In this document: one piece after another, positions 45,401 to 53,773 of the stretch
Layout of the letters: every line of letters begins with the position of its first letter
Numbering within the stretch: the first letter of the stretch is position 1
Assembly: GCA_016703665.1 (NCBI GenBank)
Contig: JADJBS010000006.1
Span: 325,781 to 389,780, forward strand
Direction of reading: 5' to 3'
DNA length: 64,000 nt
Origin: Candidatus Defluviibacillus avedoerensis
GTDB lineage: Bacteria; Pseudomonadota; Gammaproteobacteria; Burkholderiales; Burkholderiaceae_C
Notes under the pieces: generated by a model
Database searches by the model: none
What the model saw: only the letters and a program-made list of their open reading frames with translations
Told to the model about the DNA's origin: nothing
Position numbers and translations under genes: made by a program

Positions 45401-46682
45401 CTCGCCCCTTCACACTGAATTTGGGACGGCCCCCCGTCAAGGGGGCAGCCTCCCAACGGGCGTCCAGCATTTCAATCATGCCGCTGGGTGCATATGTACG
45501 CAGGGCGGCATGGATTCGGGGCTCCAGCGGTAACTGCGTCCCAATTTGGGCAAGTGCCTGCAGGTCGAGCCTGTCTGCATGCAATTCCGCTTTGGCATTT
45601 TGCCTGATTGTGGCGTCCAGCCAGCGCAGACGCATGCTGCCACCAGGCCAGTGGCGCCCGTCGCTCGTCAAGAACTGCAAGCCGTTGGCAGAGAATTCAA
45701 ATCCACCATCCAGAGGTGTCAAGCCCATGCGCCCGGTGATGGAGTGAAGTGTCAGTGGCTCTAGACCTTGTCCCAGGCTAGCGCTGACTTCAGCGAGCGC
45801 CATATCCACCGTACCTGAAACCAGTTCGCCCTTCTTGACATCCACCCAGGCCCTCAATGCACCCCGCCCCTGCGTCAGCTGTTGCCCAAAGTCCATGTAC
45901 TTGCGCAACTGAGCCACATCCACGCCAGCAGCGCTGGCGTAAATCCGCCCGTCCCACGCTCGCCACTCGCTTTTCTGAAGGGACAGTAGCGGCTGACGAA
46001 ACTGAGCCATCGCCGTGAACTTCTCACCCCCCCAGTCTGCTGGCAAACGTGCATCCACCCTGAAGGCGTGTCGCCGGGCGGAATTTCGCATCAGCAAATC
46101 GAGCTCGGTCAGCACCAGCGGCGGCGCTCGTCTTTGTTCATCCGTCCACCGGATACTGCCGTTGCGGATGACCACCTCTTTCTGATCCAGCAACCATTCC
46201 ATGGCTCGGTCATCCTGCGGGCCATCTCCTTCAGTACTGAGACCCGCCACCGTTATCCGGCCATCAGGTGCACGGCGAATGTCAAGTTGGGGCTTGTCAA
46301 TGTAAAGCTGGTCAAAGCCCAGGCGCATCAGCGATTGGGGACTCAGCGACACCACGACCAATCCCAGGCTGAGCGCTGGGCGGTCCTTAGTGTCGTGAAA
46401 ACCGATGTCATGCACAGCAAATGAGGGCACCCATCCGACGGACTCTGCGGTAATGCGGCCGATCCGTACAGGTACCCCCAGCGCGCGAGTGGCCTGTTCC
46501 TCCACCATGGGGCGGAATTCCGAGATTCGCGGCACAATCCATCCATGAAGCAGGCCCCAGCTCGCCAGAAGCAGGATCCACACCATGAGCAAGGTGCCAA
46601 ACGCCAAGCGAGCAAACCATGCAATTGCCCGTAACCATCGGGGTGCGGCTGGAGTTGGAAGCGAAACGGGAACTGGATTCAT
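42447..46682 (-). CDS. yhdP: YhdP-family large AsmA-like envelope protein
   Basis: About 1411 residues from ATG 46682 (MNPVPVSLPTPAAPRWLRAIAW). One N-terminal membrane helix (about 22-45) is followed by a huge periplasmic region of repeating beta strands, the repeating beta-groove fold that carries phospholipids between membranes (YhdP, TamB and YdbH group). The C-terminal DUF3971/AsmA-like region has GKLAGQLAWIGSPLALDYPSLGGQFNVDLETGQFLKVPLGGGAKLLGVLSLQSLPRRL, a YhdP hallmark. It helps phospholipid transport to the outer membrane. The start codon is only 25 bases from the divergent glnE start. Confidence 0.93.
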   Translation of the reverse strand: MNPVPVSLPTPAAPRWLRAIAWFARLAFGTLLMVWILLLASWGLLHGWIVPRISEFRPMVEEQATRALGVPVRIGRITAESVGWVPSFAVHDIGFHDTKDRPALSLGLVVVSLSPQSLMRLGFDQLYIDKPQLDIRRAPDGRITVAGLSTEGDGPQDDRAMEWLLDQKEVVIRNGSIRWTDEQRRAPPLVLTELDLLMRNSARRHAFRVDARLPADWGGEKFTAMAQFRQPLLSLQKSEWRAWDGRIYASAAGVDVAQLRKYMDFGQQLTQGRGALRAWVDVKKGELVSGTVDMALAEVSASLGQGLEPLTLHSITGRMGLTPLDGGFEFSANGLQFLTSDGRHWPGGSMRLRWLDATIRQNAKAELHADRLDLQALAQIGTQLPLEPRIHAALRTYAPSGMIEMLDARWEAAPLTGGRPKFSVKGRAHNLHIDAGQLPTLPQTDTEVSHALGTPGVHGAEVDFDLNQSGGKGRISIQSGSLTFPGVFAEPVVPMDKLSADLQWTVTSASMSKAGAKPGAKVDEESADHIHVQLQRLSFSNQDAEGEAQGSWRTSDGSRNSSRFPGVLDLQGSLSRGEAVQTHRYLPLVIPVVARDYVRNAIQQGRVSGARFKLKGDLYDMPFSDPKKGEFRISASFKNGSFAYVPSQMTGTGAPQWPALTQLAGELVVDRTSLVVKGVTGKIDGLAGAQIIRGEGLIANLGANLAVQVSVDARGPVTDGLAFVTRSPINGWTGQALAKASATGNADYRVRLNLPIAEIEKSKVQGTVTLANSDVQISPEIPAFSRVRGQVLFSETGFNLQGIQSVFLGGDLRAEGGTVRSLGAAMGPQKAETSILIKGQGTVTAEGLRQATELGLVSRLAHSASGSAAYTASVGIRRGVTEISVISNLQGLALNLPPPLNKSAEVALPLRFENALLPNGAGVPATRLHDQLLVDLGRVGSVQFVRDLAGTEPRVLRGGIGVGLLDGENIPMMDDGVAANIRLQTVDLDAWDAAISRAAGAKINPTADSGSGATPAAMAYLPTVIALRAKELQFGGHSLHDVVSGGGREGINWRANLDSSELSGYVDYRQSQGGNPGRVYARLSRLNIPASAQNEVEALLDEQPATIPALDIVVENMELRGKRLGRVEIEAINRSQGVALGDSVNSGVREWRLNKFNVIVPEAKFSAVGNWTALGVSKTAGELPVERSGRSLPEQRRTALNYTLDIANAGELLTRLGMKDVVGQGHGKLAGQLAWIGSPLALDYPSLGGQFNVDLETGQFLKVPLGGGAKLLGVLSLQSLPRRLALDFRDVFSEGFSFDFLRGDVHIEQGIAVTNNLQMKGVSAAVLMEGKADIAKETQDLKVVVVPEINAGTASLVAGVINPVIGLTTFLTQMILRQPLISAATREFHIDGTWSDPKITPVERKAGEPSK

Positions 46683-46707
46683 GAACAGGTTCTGAGACTC
46701 AAGAATT

Positions 46708-49479
46708 ATGACTGGCAGCGACACCCTTTCCCTCCCAAATATCTCCGTTTTGTCCGAGCACTCCCGCTTTGCTCAGCGATTGCGGCGTCGATACGGCAAT
46801 TACCTGTCTTTATTGCCAGTCGCATTGAGCGGCCAACTGGATCACCGCGATCTGGGCCAAGCGTATGACGCACTGCGCGAACAGGGCATGGATGTGCGAC
46901 GGGCACTCAGAGTTCTGCGCCAACTTGTGATGGAGCGTTTGATCCGACTGGATTGCGATGCTGGCGAACAAGCTGCATCACTGGGTTCGGTGACCTCCAG
47001 CGTGACACGCCTGGCAGAGTTTGCATTGAACGAGGCCTGCATTGAAGCCTTTGAACGACTCAAACAGCTTCATGGCGATCCCTTGGCTGCCAGCACCGGT
47101 CAACCGGCCCAGCTATGGGTTATCGGCATGGGCAAACTGGGCGCGCGCGAGCTGAACGTATCCAGTGACATTGATTTGATCTACGTGTATGACCACGACG
47201 GTGAAACAGCAGGTATCGAACACGGCCGTGGCCGGATCAGCAACCAGGAATACTTTGCCAAGGCTGTTAAGCATATCTTCAGCCTGGTGGGCGACACCAC
47301 CGAAGACGGGTTTGTGTTTCGCGTGGATCTGGCCTTGCGCCCGAACGGCAATTCAGGACCACCAGCGGTGTCACTGGGCGCGCTGGAAGAATACTTTCAG
47401 GTTCAGGGGCGCGAATGGGAGCGCTTTGCCTGGCTCAAGAGCCGTGTGGTAGCGCCACGTTCGGCTGTGCAAAGCCGCTCTGCTCAGACTTTGCGAGCGG
47501 TCGTACTTCCCTTTGTCTTTCGGCGTTACCTGGACTACGGTGTTTTTGAAGCACTTCGTGTACTGCATCAGCAAATCCGCGAACACGCTGCTCGGCGTAG
47601 CGCAGGACACCCCGAACGCGCCAACGACGTCAAGCTGTCCAGAGGCGGTATCCGCGAGATTGAATTCATTGTCCAGCTGCTTCAGGTGGTTCGCGGCGGC
47701 CAGTTTCCCGAACTGCGCACCCGACCCACACTGGACGCTCTGCAGCGTCTTCGGCGTGCCGGTCTGATGACAGCAGATGCCGTCGAGGCACTGTCTGACG
47801 CCTATGTCTTCTTGCGCCGTGTAGAGCACCGCATCCAGTACCTGGACGACCAGCAAACCCACATCCTGCCCGTGCACAACGCTGATCTCGAATGGATTGC
47901 ACACACCCTGGGACTGGCAGACACCCGCGCCTTTTTGGGTGCGTTGGACATGCACCGGGAACGGGTCGCCATGGAATTCGAGCAATTGCTGGGCCCACCG
48001 AATGCCGCTGAATGCAAAACATGCGATAGCGATCCCAATGGTGGGCGTGCCAGTCCTTCATTGGATCTGGACGACATGTCGATCGATTGGCCGGCCCCGT
48101 TGCGCGAACGCGTGCTCACTTGGCGAGATAACCCACGTGTGCTGGCTTTGCGCGAAGATTCGCGCGCACGACTCTTTCGCTTGCTGCAACGCACTGCCAA
48201 GTGGCAACAAGACAGCGAGGGCAACATCAGTGTCGAAGCCACCGTGCGCTTGGTAGACTGGCTTGAACCTCTGCTGCGGCGCGAATCCTATATCTCGCTG
48301 CTTCTGGAGCGCCCCAAAGTTCATTCCCGCCTGATGCGTTTGCTGGGTGCTGCCCGTTGGCCTGCCCGCTATCTGCTGCAGCACCCTGGTGTGATTGATG
48401 AACTCGCCAACGACGCCATGTTGCACGAGCGCTTTGATGCTGCAGAGTTTGAGCAAGAACTGGAAGCGCGTCGCAAGTCCCTGGCCGTGACAGGGGAAGA
48501 CGATGACGAATCGCTTCTGAACCTGCTACGCCGCGCCCATCATGCCGAAGTTTTCCGCACACTGGCACGCGACGTAGAGGCACAGATCACCGTTGAACAG
48601 GTGGCTGACGACCTCAGCGCCCTGGCGGATACAGTGCTGCGCGTGACCGTCCGGTGGTGCTGGAACCGACTGAAGAGCCGTCACAGAGAAGAGCCGCAGT
48701 TTTCCATCATTGGTTACGGCAAACTGGGCGGCAAGGAACTTGGCTATGGCAGCGACCTGGACATCGTTTTTGTCTATGAGGACGAGGACGACAAGGCGCC
48801 AGAAGTCTACGCTCAGTTGGTTCGTAAGCTGATCAACTGGTTGACGGTCAAAACCAGTGAGGGAGACCTGTTCGAGATTGACACCGCCTTGCGCCCAAAC
48901 GGCAATTCAGGGCTGTTGATCACCAGTTTTGACTCCTATGCCAATTACCAGCAGCAGCGTGGCAGCAACACGGCATGGACCTGGGAACATCAGGCCATGA
49001 CCCGTGCGCGCTTTGTGCTGGGAAATGAACGTATGCGCACGAGGTTTGACGAAGTACGCACCAGTGTCATCACGGCCGTGCGGGATTTACCCGGTCTTGC
49101 CAGGGAAATCATCGACATGCGAGGCAAAGTCCGATCTGCACACGCTGTCAGGGCTGACCAGTTTGACGTTAAGCATAGCCAGGGCGGCATGGTGGATGCG
49201 GAGTTTTCTGTGCAGTATCTGGTCTTGGCTTACGCACAGCAGTTTGGCGTGCTGTCTGAAAACATCGGCAACATTGCCCTGCTGCAAAAGGCAGAAGAAG
49301 TTGGCCTGCTCCCCGCTGGCACCGGCAAAGCGGCTGCCCAAGCCTACCGGGTGCTGCGGCACATTCAGCACCGGGCGCGTCTAGATGAGCAAACGCCACA
49401 TTCAGATAGCCCTGAAGCTACCCATGCACGCGCTGCCATCTTAGAATTGTGGAAGGCTGTGTTTGGCCGCCTGACATAA
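46708..49479 (+). CDS. glnE: Bifunctional glutamine synthetase adenylyltransferase/deadenylyltransferase
   Basis: The 923-residue protein has two nucleotidyltransferase halves. The first (deadenylylation) carries GMGKLGARELNVSSDIDLIYVY, and the second (adenylylation) GYGKLGGKELGYGSDLDIVFVY, both with G-x-G-K-L-G-x-x-E-L and D-x-D metal sites. Between them are helical domains with RHREEPQFSI; the repeated FEIDTALRPNGNSGLL pattern appears in each half. It adds or removes AMP on a tyrosine of glutamine synthetase, under PII control, to match activity to nitrogen supply. Divergent from yhdP, with start codons 25 bases apart, so promoters must lie partly in coding DNA. Confidence 0.96.
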   Translation: MTGSDTLSLPNISVLSEHSRFAQRLRRRYGNYLSLLPVALSGQLDHRDLGQAYDALREQGMDVRRALRVLRQLVMERLIRLDCDAGEQAASLGSVTSSVTRLAEFALNEACIEAFERLKQLHGDPLAASTGQPAQLWVIGMGKLGARELNVSSDIDLIYVYDHDGETAGIEHGRGRISNQEYFAKAVKHIFSLVGDTTEDGFVFRVDLALRPNGNSGPPAVSLGALEEYFQVQGREWERFAWLKSRVVAPRSAVQSRSAQTLRAVVLPFVFRRYLDYGVFEALRVLHQQIREHAARRSAGHPERANDVKLSRGGIREIEFIVQLLQVVRGGQFPELRTRPTLDALQRLRRAGLMTADAVEALSDAYVFLRRVEHRIQYLDDQQTHILPVHNADLEWIAHTLGLADTRAFLGALDMHRERVAMEFEQLLGPPNAAECKTCDSDPNGGRASPSLDLDDMSIDWPAPLRERVLTWRDNPRVLALREDSRARLFRLLQRTAKWQQDSEGNISVEATVRLVDWLEPLLRRESYISLLLERPKVHSRLMRLLGAARWPARYLLQHPGVIDELANDAMLHERFDAAEFEQELEARRKSLAVTGEDDDESLLNLLRRAHHAEVFRTLARDVEAQITVEQVADDLSALADTVLRVTVRWCWNRLKSRHREEPQFSIIGYGKLGGKELGYGSDLDIVFVYEDEDDKAPEVYAQLVRKLINWLTVKTSEGDLFEIDTALRPNGNSGLLITSFDSYANYQQQRGSNTAWTWEHQAMTRARFVLGNERMRTRFDEVRTSVITAVRDLPGLAREIIDMRGKVRSAHAVRADQFDVKHSQGGMVDAEFSVQYLVLAYAQQFGVLSENIGNIALLQKAEEVGLLPAGTGKAAAQAYRVLRHIQHRARLDEQTPHSDSPEATHARAAILELWKAVFGRLT

Positions 49480-49548
49480 TGCTGACCGTTCGCCGCAGGC
49501 TCACCGCTTTGCCCGCGCGGTTTCCGAGTACCTTGTTTGGAGCGTTAA

Positions 49549-49791
49549 TTGGCTGATACCTTTGCCCGTCTGATGGATCTCATCAGCAGCCAGCATCACC
49601 TTGACACCTCCAAGGTGACGGCGGAAACAGGTTTGGCCGATGTCGGACTCGATTCTCTGGCTGTTGCCGAATTGCTGTTTTCGATCGAAGAAGCTTTCAA
49701 TATCGACCTGGGGGACGTCGCCCCAGAGTCCATACCGGCCACAGTGGGTGAAATCATCCACCTGATCGACGCTAAGCGCAAGGCGAGCTGA
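49549..49791 (+). CDS. Acyl carrier protein with TTG start
   Basis: 80 residues. The TTG start at 49549 is supported by GGAG at 49539-49542, six bases upstream, and by the family N-terminus; the next ATG would remove the first helix. The motif GLADVGLDSLAVAELLFSIEEAF holds the phosphopantetheine Ser36 in D-S-L. Acidic residues in helix 2 match ACPs, not peptidyl carriers. It is not the housekeeping ACP, which normally sits beside fabD/fabG. Nine bases downstream lies a FabF-like synthase, so it probably carries acyl chains for the operon 49549-58684. Confidence 0.9.
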   Translation: MADTFARLMDLISSQHHLDTSKVTAETGLADVGLDSLAVAELLFSIEEAFNIDLGDVAPESIPATVGEIIHLIDAKRKAS

Positions 49792-49799
49792 AAGCGTCA

Positions 49800-51068
49800 G
49801 TGTCTCAACACAGCATGTCTGCGTGGATCACAGGGATTGGTGTCATCGGCCCACAGGGTAAGGGTTGGGATACGCTTCGCCAGTCGCTGGCCAAACCGAA
49901 ACACTGCTTTACACATGTCCCGGCCGAGTGGCTACAGTTCACCGGCGCACCGGACGCTTACATCGCATCCTTGAGCGACGAGGCCAATGCCGAGCTCAAA
50001 CGCTTTGAAACCGTCAGCACCGACCGCGCCTGTGCAATGGCATTGTGTGCCGCTGAAGAAGCCTGGGCACAGGCCGGTTTGCCCACCGCAGAGCTGGGCG
50101 CGGCTCACAACTATCGCCGTGGTGTTTACTGGGGTACCGGCATGGGCGGCCTGCACAGCGCAGAAGCTGCATACCATCGCCTGCTTGTCGACAAGACTGC
50201 ACTTCGCCCGATGACGGTGGTGAGAATCATGGCCAATGCGTCGGCTGCCCAATTGGCCATGACTTACCGCCTTCAGGGGCCCAACAACACTTATACGGTG
50301 GCTTGTGCGTCTTCGGCAATGGCAATGGGCGAAGCGCTTCTGGCCTTGCGCAGTGGCAGGATTGACTTGGCGATTGTGGGTGGCAGCGAAGCCATGCTGG
50401 CACCGGGTGTGATGGCGGCCTGGGGTGCCCTGCGCGTTTTGAGCACTCGCCGTGCAGCCGCCACCACAGACCTCGCCTGCCGCCCATTTGGCAGCGGCCG
50501 AACCGGCCTCGTCATCGGCGAAGGCGCCACCGTGATGGTGCTGGAAAGTCCGCGCCATGCAGCAGCGCGCGGCGCCAAGCCTTTGGCTGAACTGGTTGGC
50601 TACGGCAGCACTTGCGACGCGGGCTCCCTGGTTCACCCCCAGCTCGATGGTCAAGTTCATGCCATGCAACAGGCCCTGGCGGATGCTGGTTTGAAAGCGG
50701 ACCAAATAGGCACAGTTAACGCCCATGCCACTGGCACAGACACCGGGGACCTGGTAGAAGCCAATTCCCTGGCGGCAAGCTTTTCGCCCAACGGAAAGGG
50801 GCGTATCCCACCTGTTAGCGCAACAAAGTCTCAGCACGGGCACCTGCTGGGTGCCGCTGGCGCACTGGAGGCCGCTGTGAGCATTGCCAGCCTGCAGATG
50901 CAAGCGGTGCCCGCCACGCTGGGCGTTGAGCCCCTTGACCCCCGGTGCGGCATGCTGGACTTGGCCATCGACGCGCCCAGGAAGATCGAATCCCTTGATT
51001 ACGCCATGTCCAATTCGTTTGCCTTTGGTGGCTCGAATGTCACACTGATTTTCAAGAAAAGCACTTGA
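49800..51068 (+). CDS. FabF-like beta-ketoacyl-ACP synthase in a specialised operon
   Basis: 422 residues from a GTG at 49800; ATG 49815 (MSAWITGIG) is an equally good alternative. Thiolase fold with all three catalytic residues: Cys169 in VACASSAMA, His309 in NAHATGTDTGD and His348 after Lys343 in ATKSQHGHLLGAAGALEA. It should condense malonyl-ACP with an acyl chain on the neighbouring ACP. The sequence departs from housekeeping FabF (KSQHGH for KSMTGH, YWGTGMGGLHSAE for the usual gate region), as in secondary-metabolite and lipid-cluster synthases. It lies between the ACP and reductase genes with 8- and 10-base gaps. Confidence 0.9.
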   Translation: MSQHSMSAWITGIGVIGPQGKGWDTLRQSLAKPKHCFTHVPAEWLQFTGAPDAYIASLSDEANAELKRFETVSTDRACAMALCAAEEAWAQAGLPTAELGAAHNYRRGVYWGTGMGGLHSAEAAYHRLLVDKTALRPMTVVRIMANASAAQLAMTYRLQGPNNTYTVACASSAMAMGEALLALRSGRIDLAIVGGSEAMLAPGVMAAWGALRVLSTRRAAATTDLACRPFGSGRTGLVIGEGATVMVLESPRHAAARGAKPLAELVGYGSTCDAGSLVHPQLDGQVHAMQQALADAGLKADQIGTVNAHATGTDTGDLVEANSLAASFSPNGKGRIPPVSATKSQHGHLLGAAGALEAAVSIASLQMQAVPATLGVEPLDPRCGMLDLAIDAPRKIESLDYAMSNSFAFGGSNVTLIFKKST

Positions 51069-51078
51069 GCAGGCCATC

Positions 51079-52185
51079 ATGACCATTTTGTTGACTGGTG
51101 CGACCGGCTTTGTGGGTGCCGCCGCGGCAGCTGCGCTCGCATCACGCGGACTGTTGCATCAAACCCTCTTCCTGGTGCGGGCCGAGGATGCCAGTGCTGG
51201 CTTGAATCGCTTGCGCGAGCAGTTGGCACGCTTTGGCATTGTTGGCCAGCAACTTGAAAAATTGTCGCAAGAGCAGGTACTGTGCGCAGACATGACTGCA
51301 CTGGACACCGTGGCACTGGGCCCGCGTCTGGCAAGCATCACCCAAGTGCTCCACTGCGCCGCTTTGGCCACGTTCTCCAACAATCCCAAAATCTGGGTCA
51401 ACAACGTGGATGGCACGCTGGCGCTGGCACGCGCAGTGCAGCAGCATGCCAAGCTGCAGCGCTGGGTCCAGGTAGGCACCGCCATGTGCTGTGGGCCTGG
51501 GCTGACTTCTCCTGTGCGTGAGTCCTGGGACGCCGGTCTTGACGACGATTCCCATCTGGTGCCTTATACCCATTCCAAGCTGGCCGTCGAAATTGCCCTC
51601 AAGGCACTGCCTGATTTCCCGCTGGTGGTGGCACGCGCATCCATCGTGGTTGGCCACAGCGTGCTGGGCTGCGCTCCTTCTCCGAGCATTTTCTGGGTAT
51701 TCAGAATGGCCTTCGCACTTGAGCGCTTCACCTGTGCGCCAGATGACTGCATTGACATCATCCCCGCTGACTGGTGTGGCGAGGCGCTGGTCAGCTTGCT
51801 GCTGAAACCAAGCCTGGCACATAACCTTTACCACGTATCTGCGGGCGTGCCCAGCAGCAGCCGCTTTGTTGACCTGGACAATGCCTATGCAAAAGCATCC
51901 AACAGGGCACCTGTGGCGCCGCGCTATCAACAAGTAGCACTGGAAGATCTGCGCAGTCTTGTGCCGCTCTTCGAGGAACGTCTGGGCCGCATCAACCGCC
52001 TGCTGATACTGCGGGCCCTTACGCTCTACGGCGCGTTCGCCGAACTCAACTACGTGTTTGACAACCAACGCCTGTTGGCTGAAGGCGTAGCCCCGTCGCC
52101 GCCGCTCACAGACTATATTGCCGAGTGCGTGCGCACAAGCGAAGCCATTCCCATGACGGAGCAAATGAAGCACGACTTCAAATAA
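51079..52185 (+). CDS. Extended SDR, thioester-reductase (NAD_binding_4) type
   Basis: The 368-residue protein opens with MTILLTGATGFVGAAAAAAL, the TGxxGxxG dinucleotide-binding motif. VLHCAALATFSNN and WVNNVDGTLALARA are typical of the male-sterility/thioester reductase group, and Tyr163-x-x-x-Lys167 in VPYTHSKLAVE is the catalytic pair. Such enzymes reduce an acyl thioester on a carrier protein or CoA to aldehyde or alcohol with NADPH. No carrier domain is fused. With ACP and KAS genes just upstream it could release a fatty aldehyde or alcohol, or reduce a keto group; this is inference. The final residues (SEAIPMTEQMKHDFK) are polar and unmatched. Confidence 0.85.
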   Translation: MTILLTGATGFVGAAAAAALASRGLLHQTLFLVRAEDASAGLNRLREQLARFGIVGQQLEKLSQEQVLCADMTALDTVALGPRLASITQVLHCAALATFSNNPKIWVNNVDGTLALARAVQQHAKLQRWVQVGTAMCCGPGLTSPVRESWDAGLDDDSHLVPYTHSKLAVEIALKALPDFPLVVARASIVVGHSVLGCAPSPSIFWVFRMAFALERFTCAPDDCIDIIPADWCGEALVSLLLKPSLAHNLYHVSAGVPSSSRFVDLDNAYAKASNRAPVAPRYQQVALEDLRSLVPLFEERLGRINRLLILRALTLYGAFAELNYVFDNQRLLAEGVAPSPPLTDYIAECVRTSEAIPMTEQMKHDFK

Positions 52186-52299
52186 CCCTGTCTGGGTCTG
52201 GCAGCATCAAGTCTGCGCAGGCAAACGCATGACCCACCCATGCCCACTTGCGGACGGCGCTGCGCCGGAACTTGACATGCTCATCCGCTACGATGGCGT

Positions 52300-53748
52300 A
52301 TGCGTCGAAATTGCCGAACTTACTTCACCTTTGCCCTGCCGCTTTTTCTGGCGGCTTGTGCGCAGATGGCTCCCCGCACGTTTCAACCAGAAGCCAGTCC
52401 GTCGGCATGGCAAGCACCATTGCCAAACTTGCCCCATCAGGGTCAACTCAGCGGTCTGCGCCAATGGTGGCAGCAATGGGATGACGCCACGCTGGTGACA
52501 TTGATCGAAGCCGCTCAAACAGCCAGTCCCACACTGGATGCCGCACGGGCCAGGCTGGACCAGGCACAAGCGAGTCTGCAGATGGCACAGGCGGTGCTGG
52601 GCCCGGCGACGGACGTCAGTCTCAGCAGCAACCGGGGCCGCCAGACCACTATCATGGGCACCCCGATCGCCACAGTAACCCAAGCCAGGGTGGGCGCCAC
52701 CTGGGAAACTGACCTTTTTGGACAAAGCCAGTTGCTGCGTGACGCCGCCAGTCTGCGTGTGCAAGGTGCCCAAGCGGCGTGGCACGAGGCGCGGGTGTCG
52801 CTGGCGGCAGATGTCGCCAATCTTTACCTAGCCCAGCGTGCGTGCGAGCTTACCCTGGCTTTTCAGCGCGAGGACATCGAGTCCAGAGCCGTCACGGCGC
52901 GTTTGACCCAGGCCCAGGCAGATGCAGGCTTTGCAACTGCCAGCAGCGCCAAGCTGGCGCGTTCCGCGGAATCTGAATCCCATGCACGTCTGCGTCAACA
53001 ACTGGCCATTTGCGACACCGGAGTCAAGGGCCTGGTGGCTTTGACCGGCCTGACCGAGCCCGAGCTGCGTCGCCAGTTAGCCGCCTCAAGACAGAGCACG
53101 ACTCAATCCTTGGCGCTGGCAGTTGAGACCATTCCCGCCAAGGCGCTGACCCAACGTCCTGATGTCTTCCAGGCCGAGCGCCAGGTGGCGGCGGCCAGTG
53201 CTGAGCTGGGCAGTGCCCAAGCTGAACGCTATCCAAGGCTGACATTGAACGGCGCTGTGGGCCAGATGAACCTGCGCCTAGGGGGTAGCAACATCGACTT
53301 GAGCACCTGGTCTGTTGGCCCCATCACACTCAGTGTGCCGCTGTGGGACAACGGTCGCTTTGCGGCTCATGTGGCGGAATCGAACGCCCGCTATGACGAG
53401 GCCGCCGCCAACTATCGAGCCAAGGCGCGTCAGGCTGTGCGAGAGGTGGAAGAGGCCCTGGTCCAGCTGCACAGTGCACGTGAACGACTGGCCGACCTTC
53501 AATCAGCCTCCGAAGGTTATCGAGCTCTCTTGAACAGTGTGCAACAGCGCCAACAGCACGGTCTGGCCTCTGTGGGCGAGCTGGAAGAAACCCGCCGCTC
53601 TGTGCTGGCTGCGCAAGCGGCACTGGTGGGCCAGCAACGTGACACCCAGCAGGCCTGGGTGGCCCTATACCGCGCGGTGGGTGGAGGTTGGAGCCCGGAC
53701 ACGCTCGCAGTGCCCGCTCAGTCAACAGCCAAAGTCACTGCCCCTTGA
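52300..53748 (+). CDS. NodT-family outer membrane efflux lipoprotein (TolC-like)
   Basis: 482 residues starting MRRNCRTYFTFALPLFLAACAQMAP, a lipoprotein signal with lipobox LAAC. The body is two TolC-like repeats rich in long Ala/Gln coiled-coil helices, with ARARLDQAQASLQMAQAVLGPATDVSLS, WETDLFGQSQLLRDAA and VGPITLSVPLWDNGRFAAHVAESNARYDEAA. It forms the outer membrane channel for the adaptor and RND pump encoded next. The gap of 114 bases after the reductase gene may hold a promoter, though all genes point the same way. Confidence 0.93.
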   Translation: MRRNCRTYFTFALPLFLAACAQMAPRTFQPEASPSAWQAPLPNLPHQGQLSGLRQWWQQWDDATLVTLIEAAQTASPTLDAARARLDQAQASLQMAQAVLGPATDVSLSSNRGRQTTIMGTPIATVTQARVGATWETDLFGQSQLLRDAASLRVQGAQAAWHEARVSLAADVANLYLAQRACELTLAFQREDIESRAVTARLTQAQADAGFATASSAKLARSAESESHARLRQQLAICDTGVKGLVALTGLTEPELRRQLAASRQSTTQSLALAVETIPAKALTQRPDVFQAERQVAAASAELGSAQAERYPRLTLNGAVGQMNLRLGGSNIDLSTWSVGPITLSVPLWDNGRFAAHVAESNARYDEAAANYRAKARQAVREVEEALVQLHSARERLADLQSASEGYRALLNSVQQRQQHGLASVGELEETRRSVLAAQAALVGQQRDTQQAWVALYRAVGGGWSPDTLAVPAQSTAKVTAP

Positions 53749-53773
53749 CCCGATATTTTTGGATAACATTTTC

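Noticed and set aside
49932..51086. Long open frame (about 384 codons) on the minus strand opposite the FabF-like gene
   Set aside because: It lies wholly antisense to a gene with full catalytic motifs, has no family motifs, and is explained by high GC content.
51142..52173. Long minus-strand open frame (about 343 codons) opposite the reductase gene
   Set aside because: Composition rich in His, Gln and Arg typical of a shadow frame, no recognisable domain.
52229..52498. Possible 89-codon gene ahead of the outer membrane channel gene
   Set aside because: It overlaps the lipoprotein signal and first part of the channel gene in another frame and has no family resemblance.
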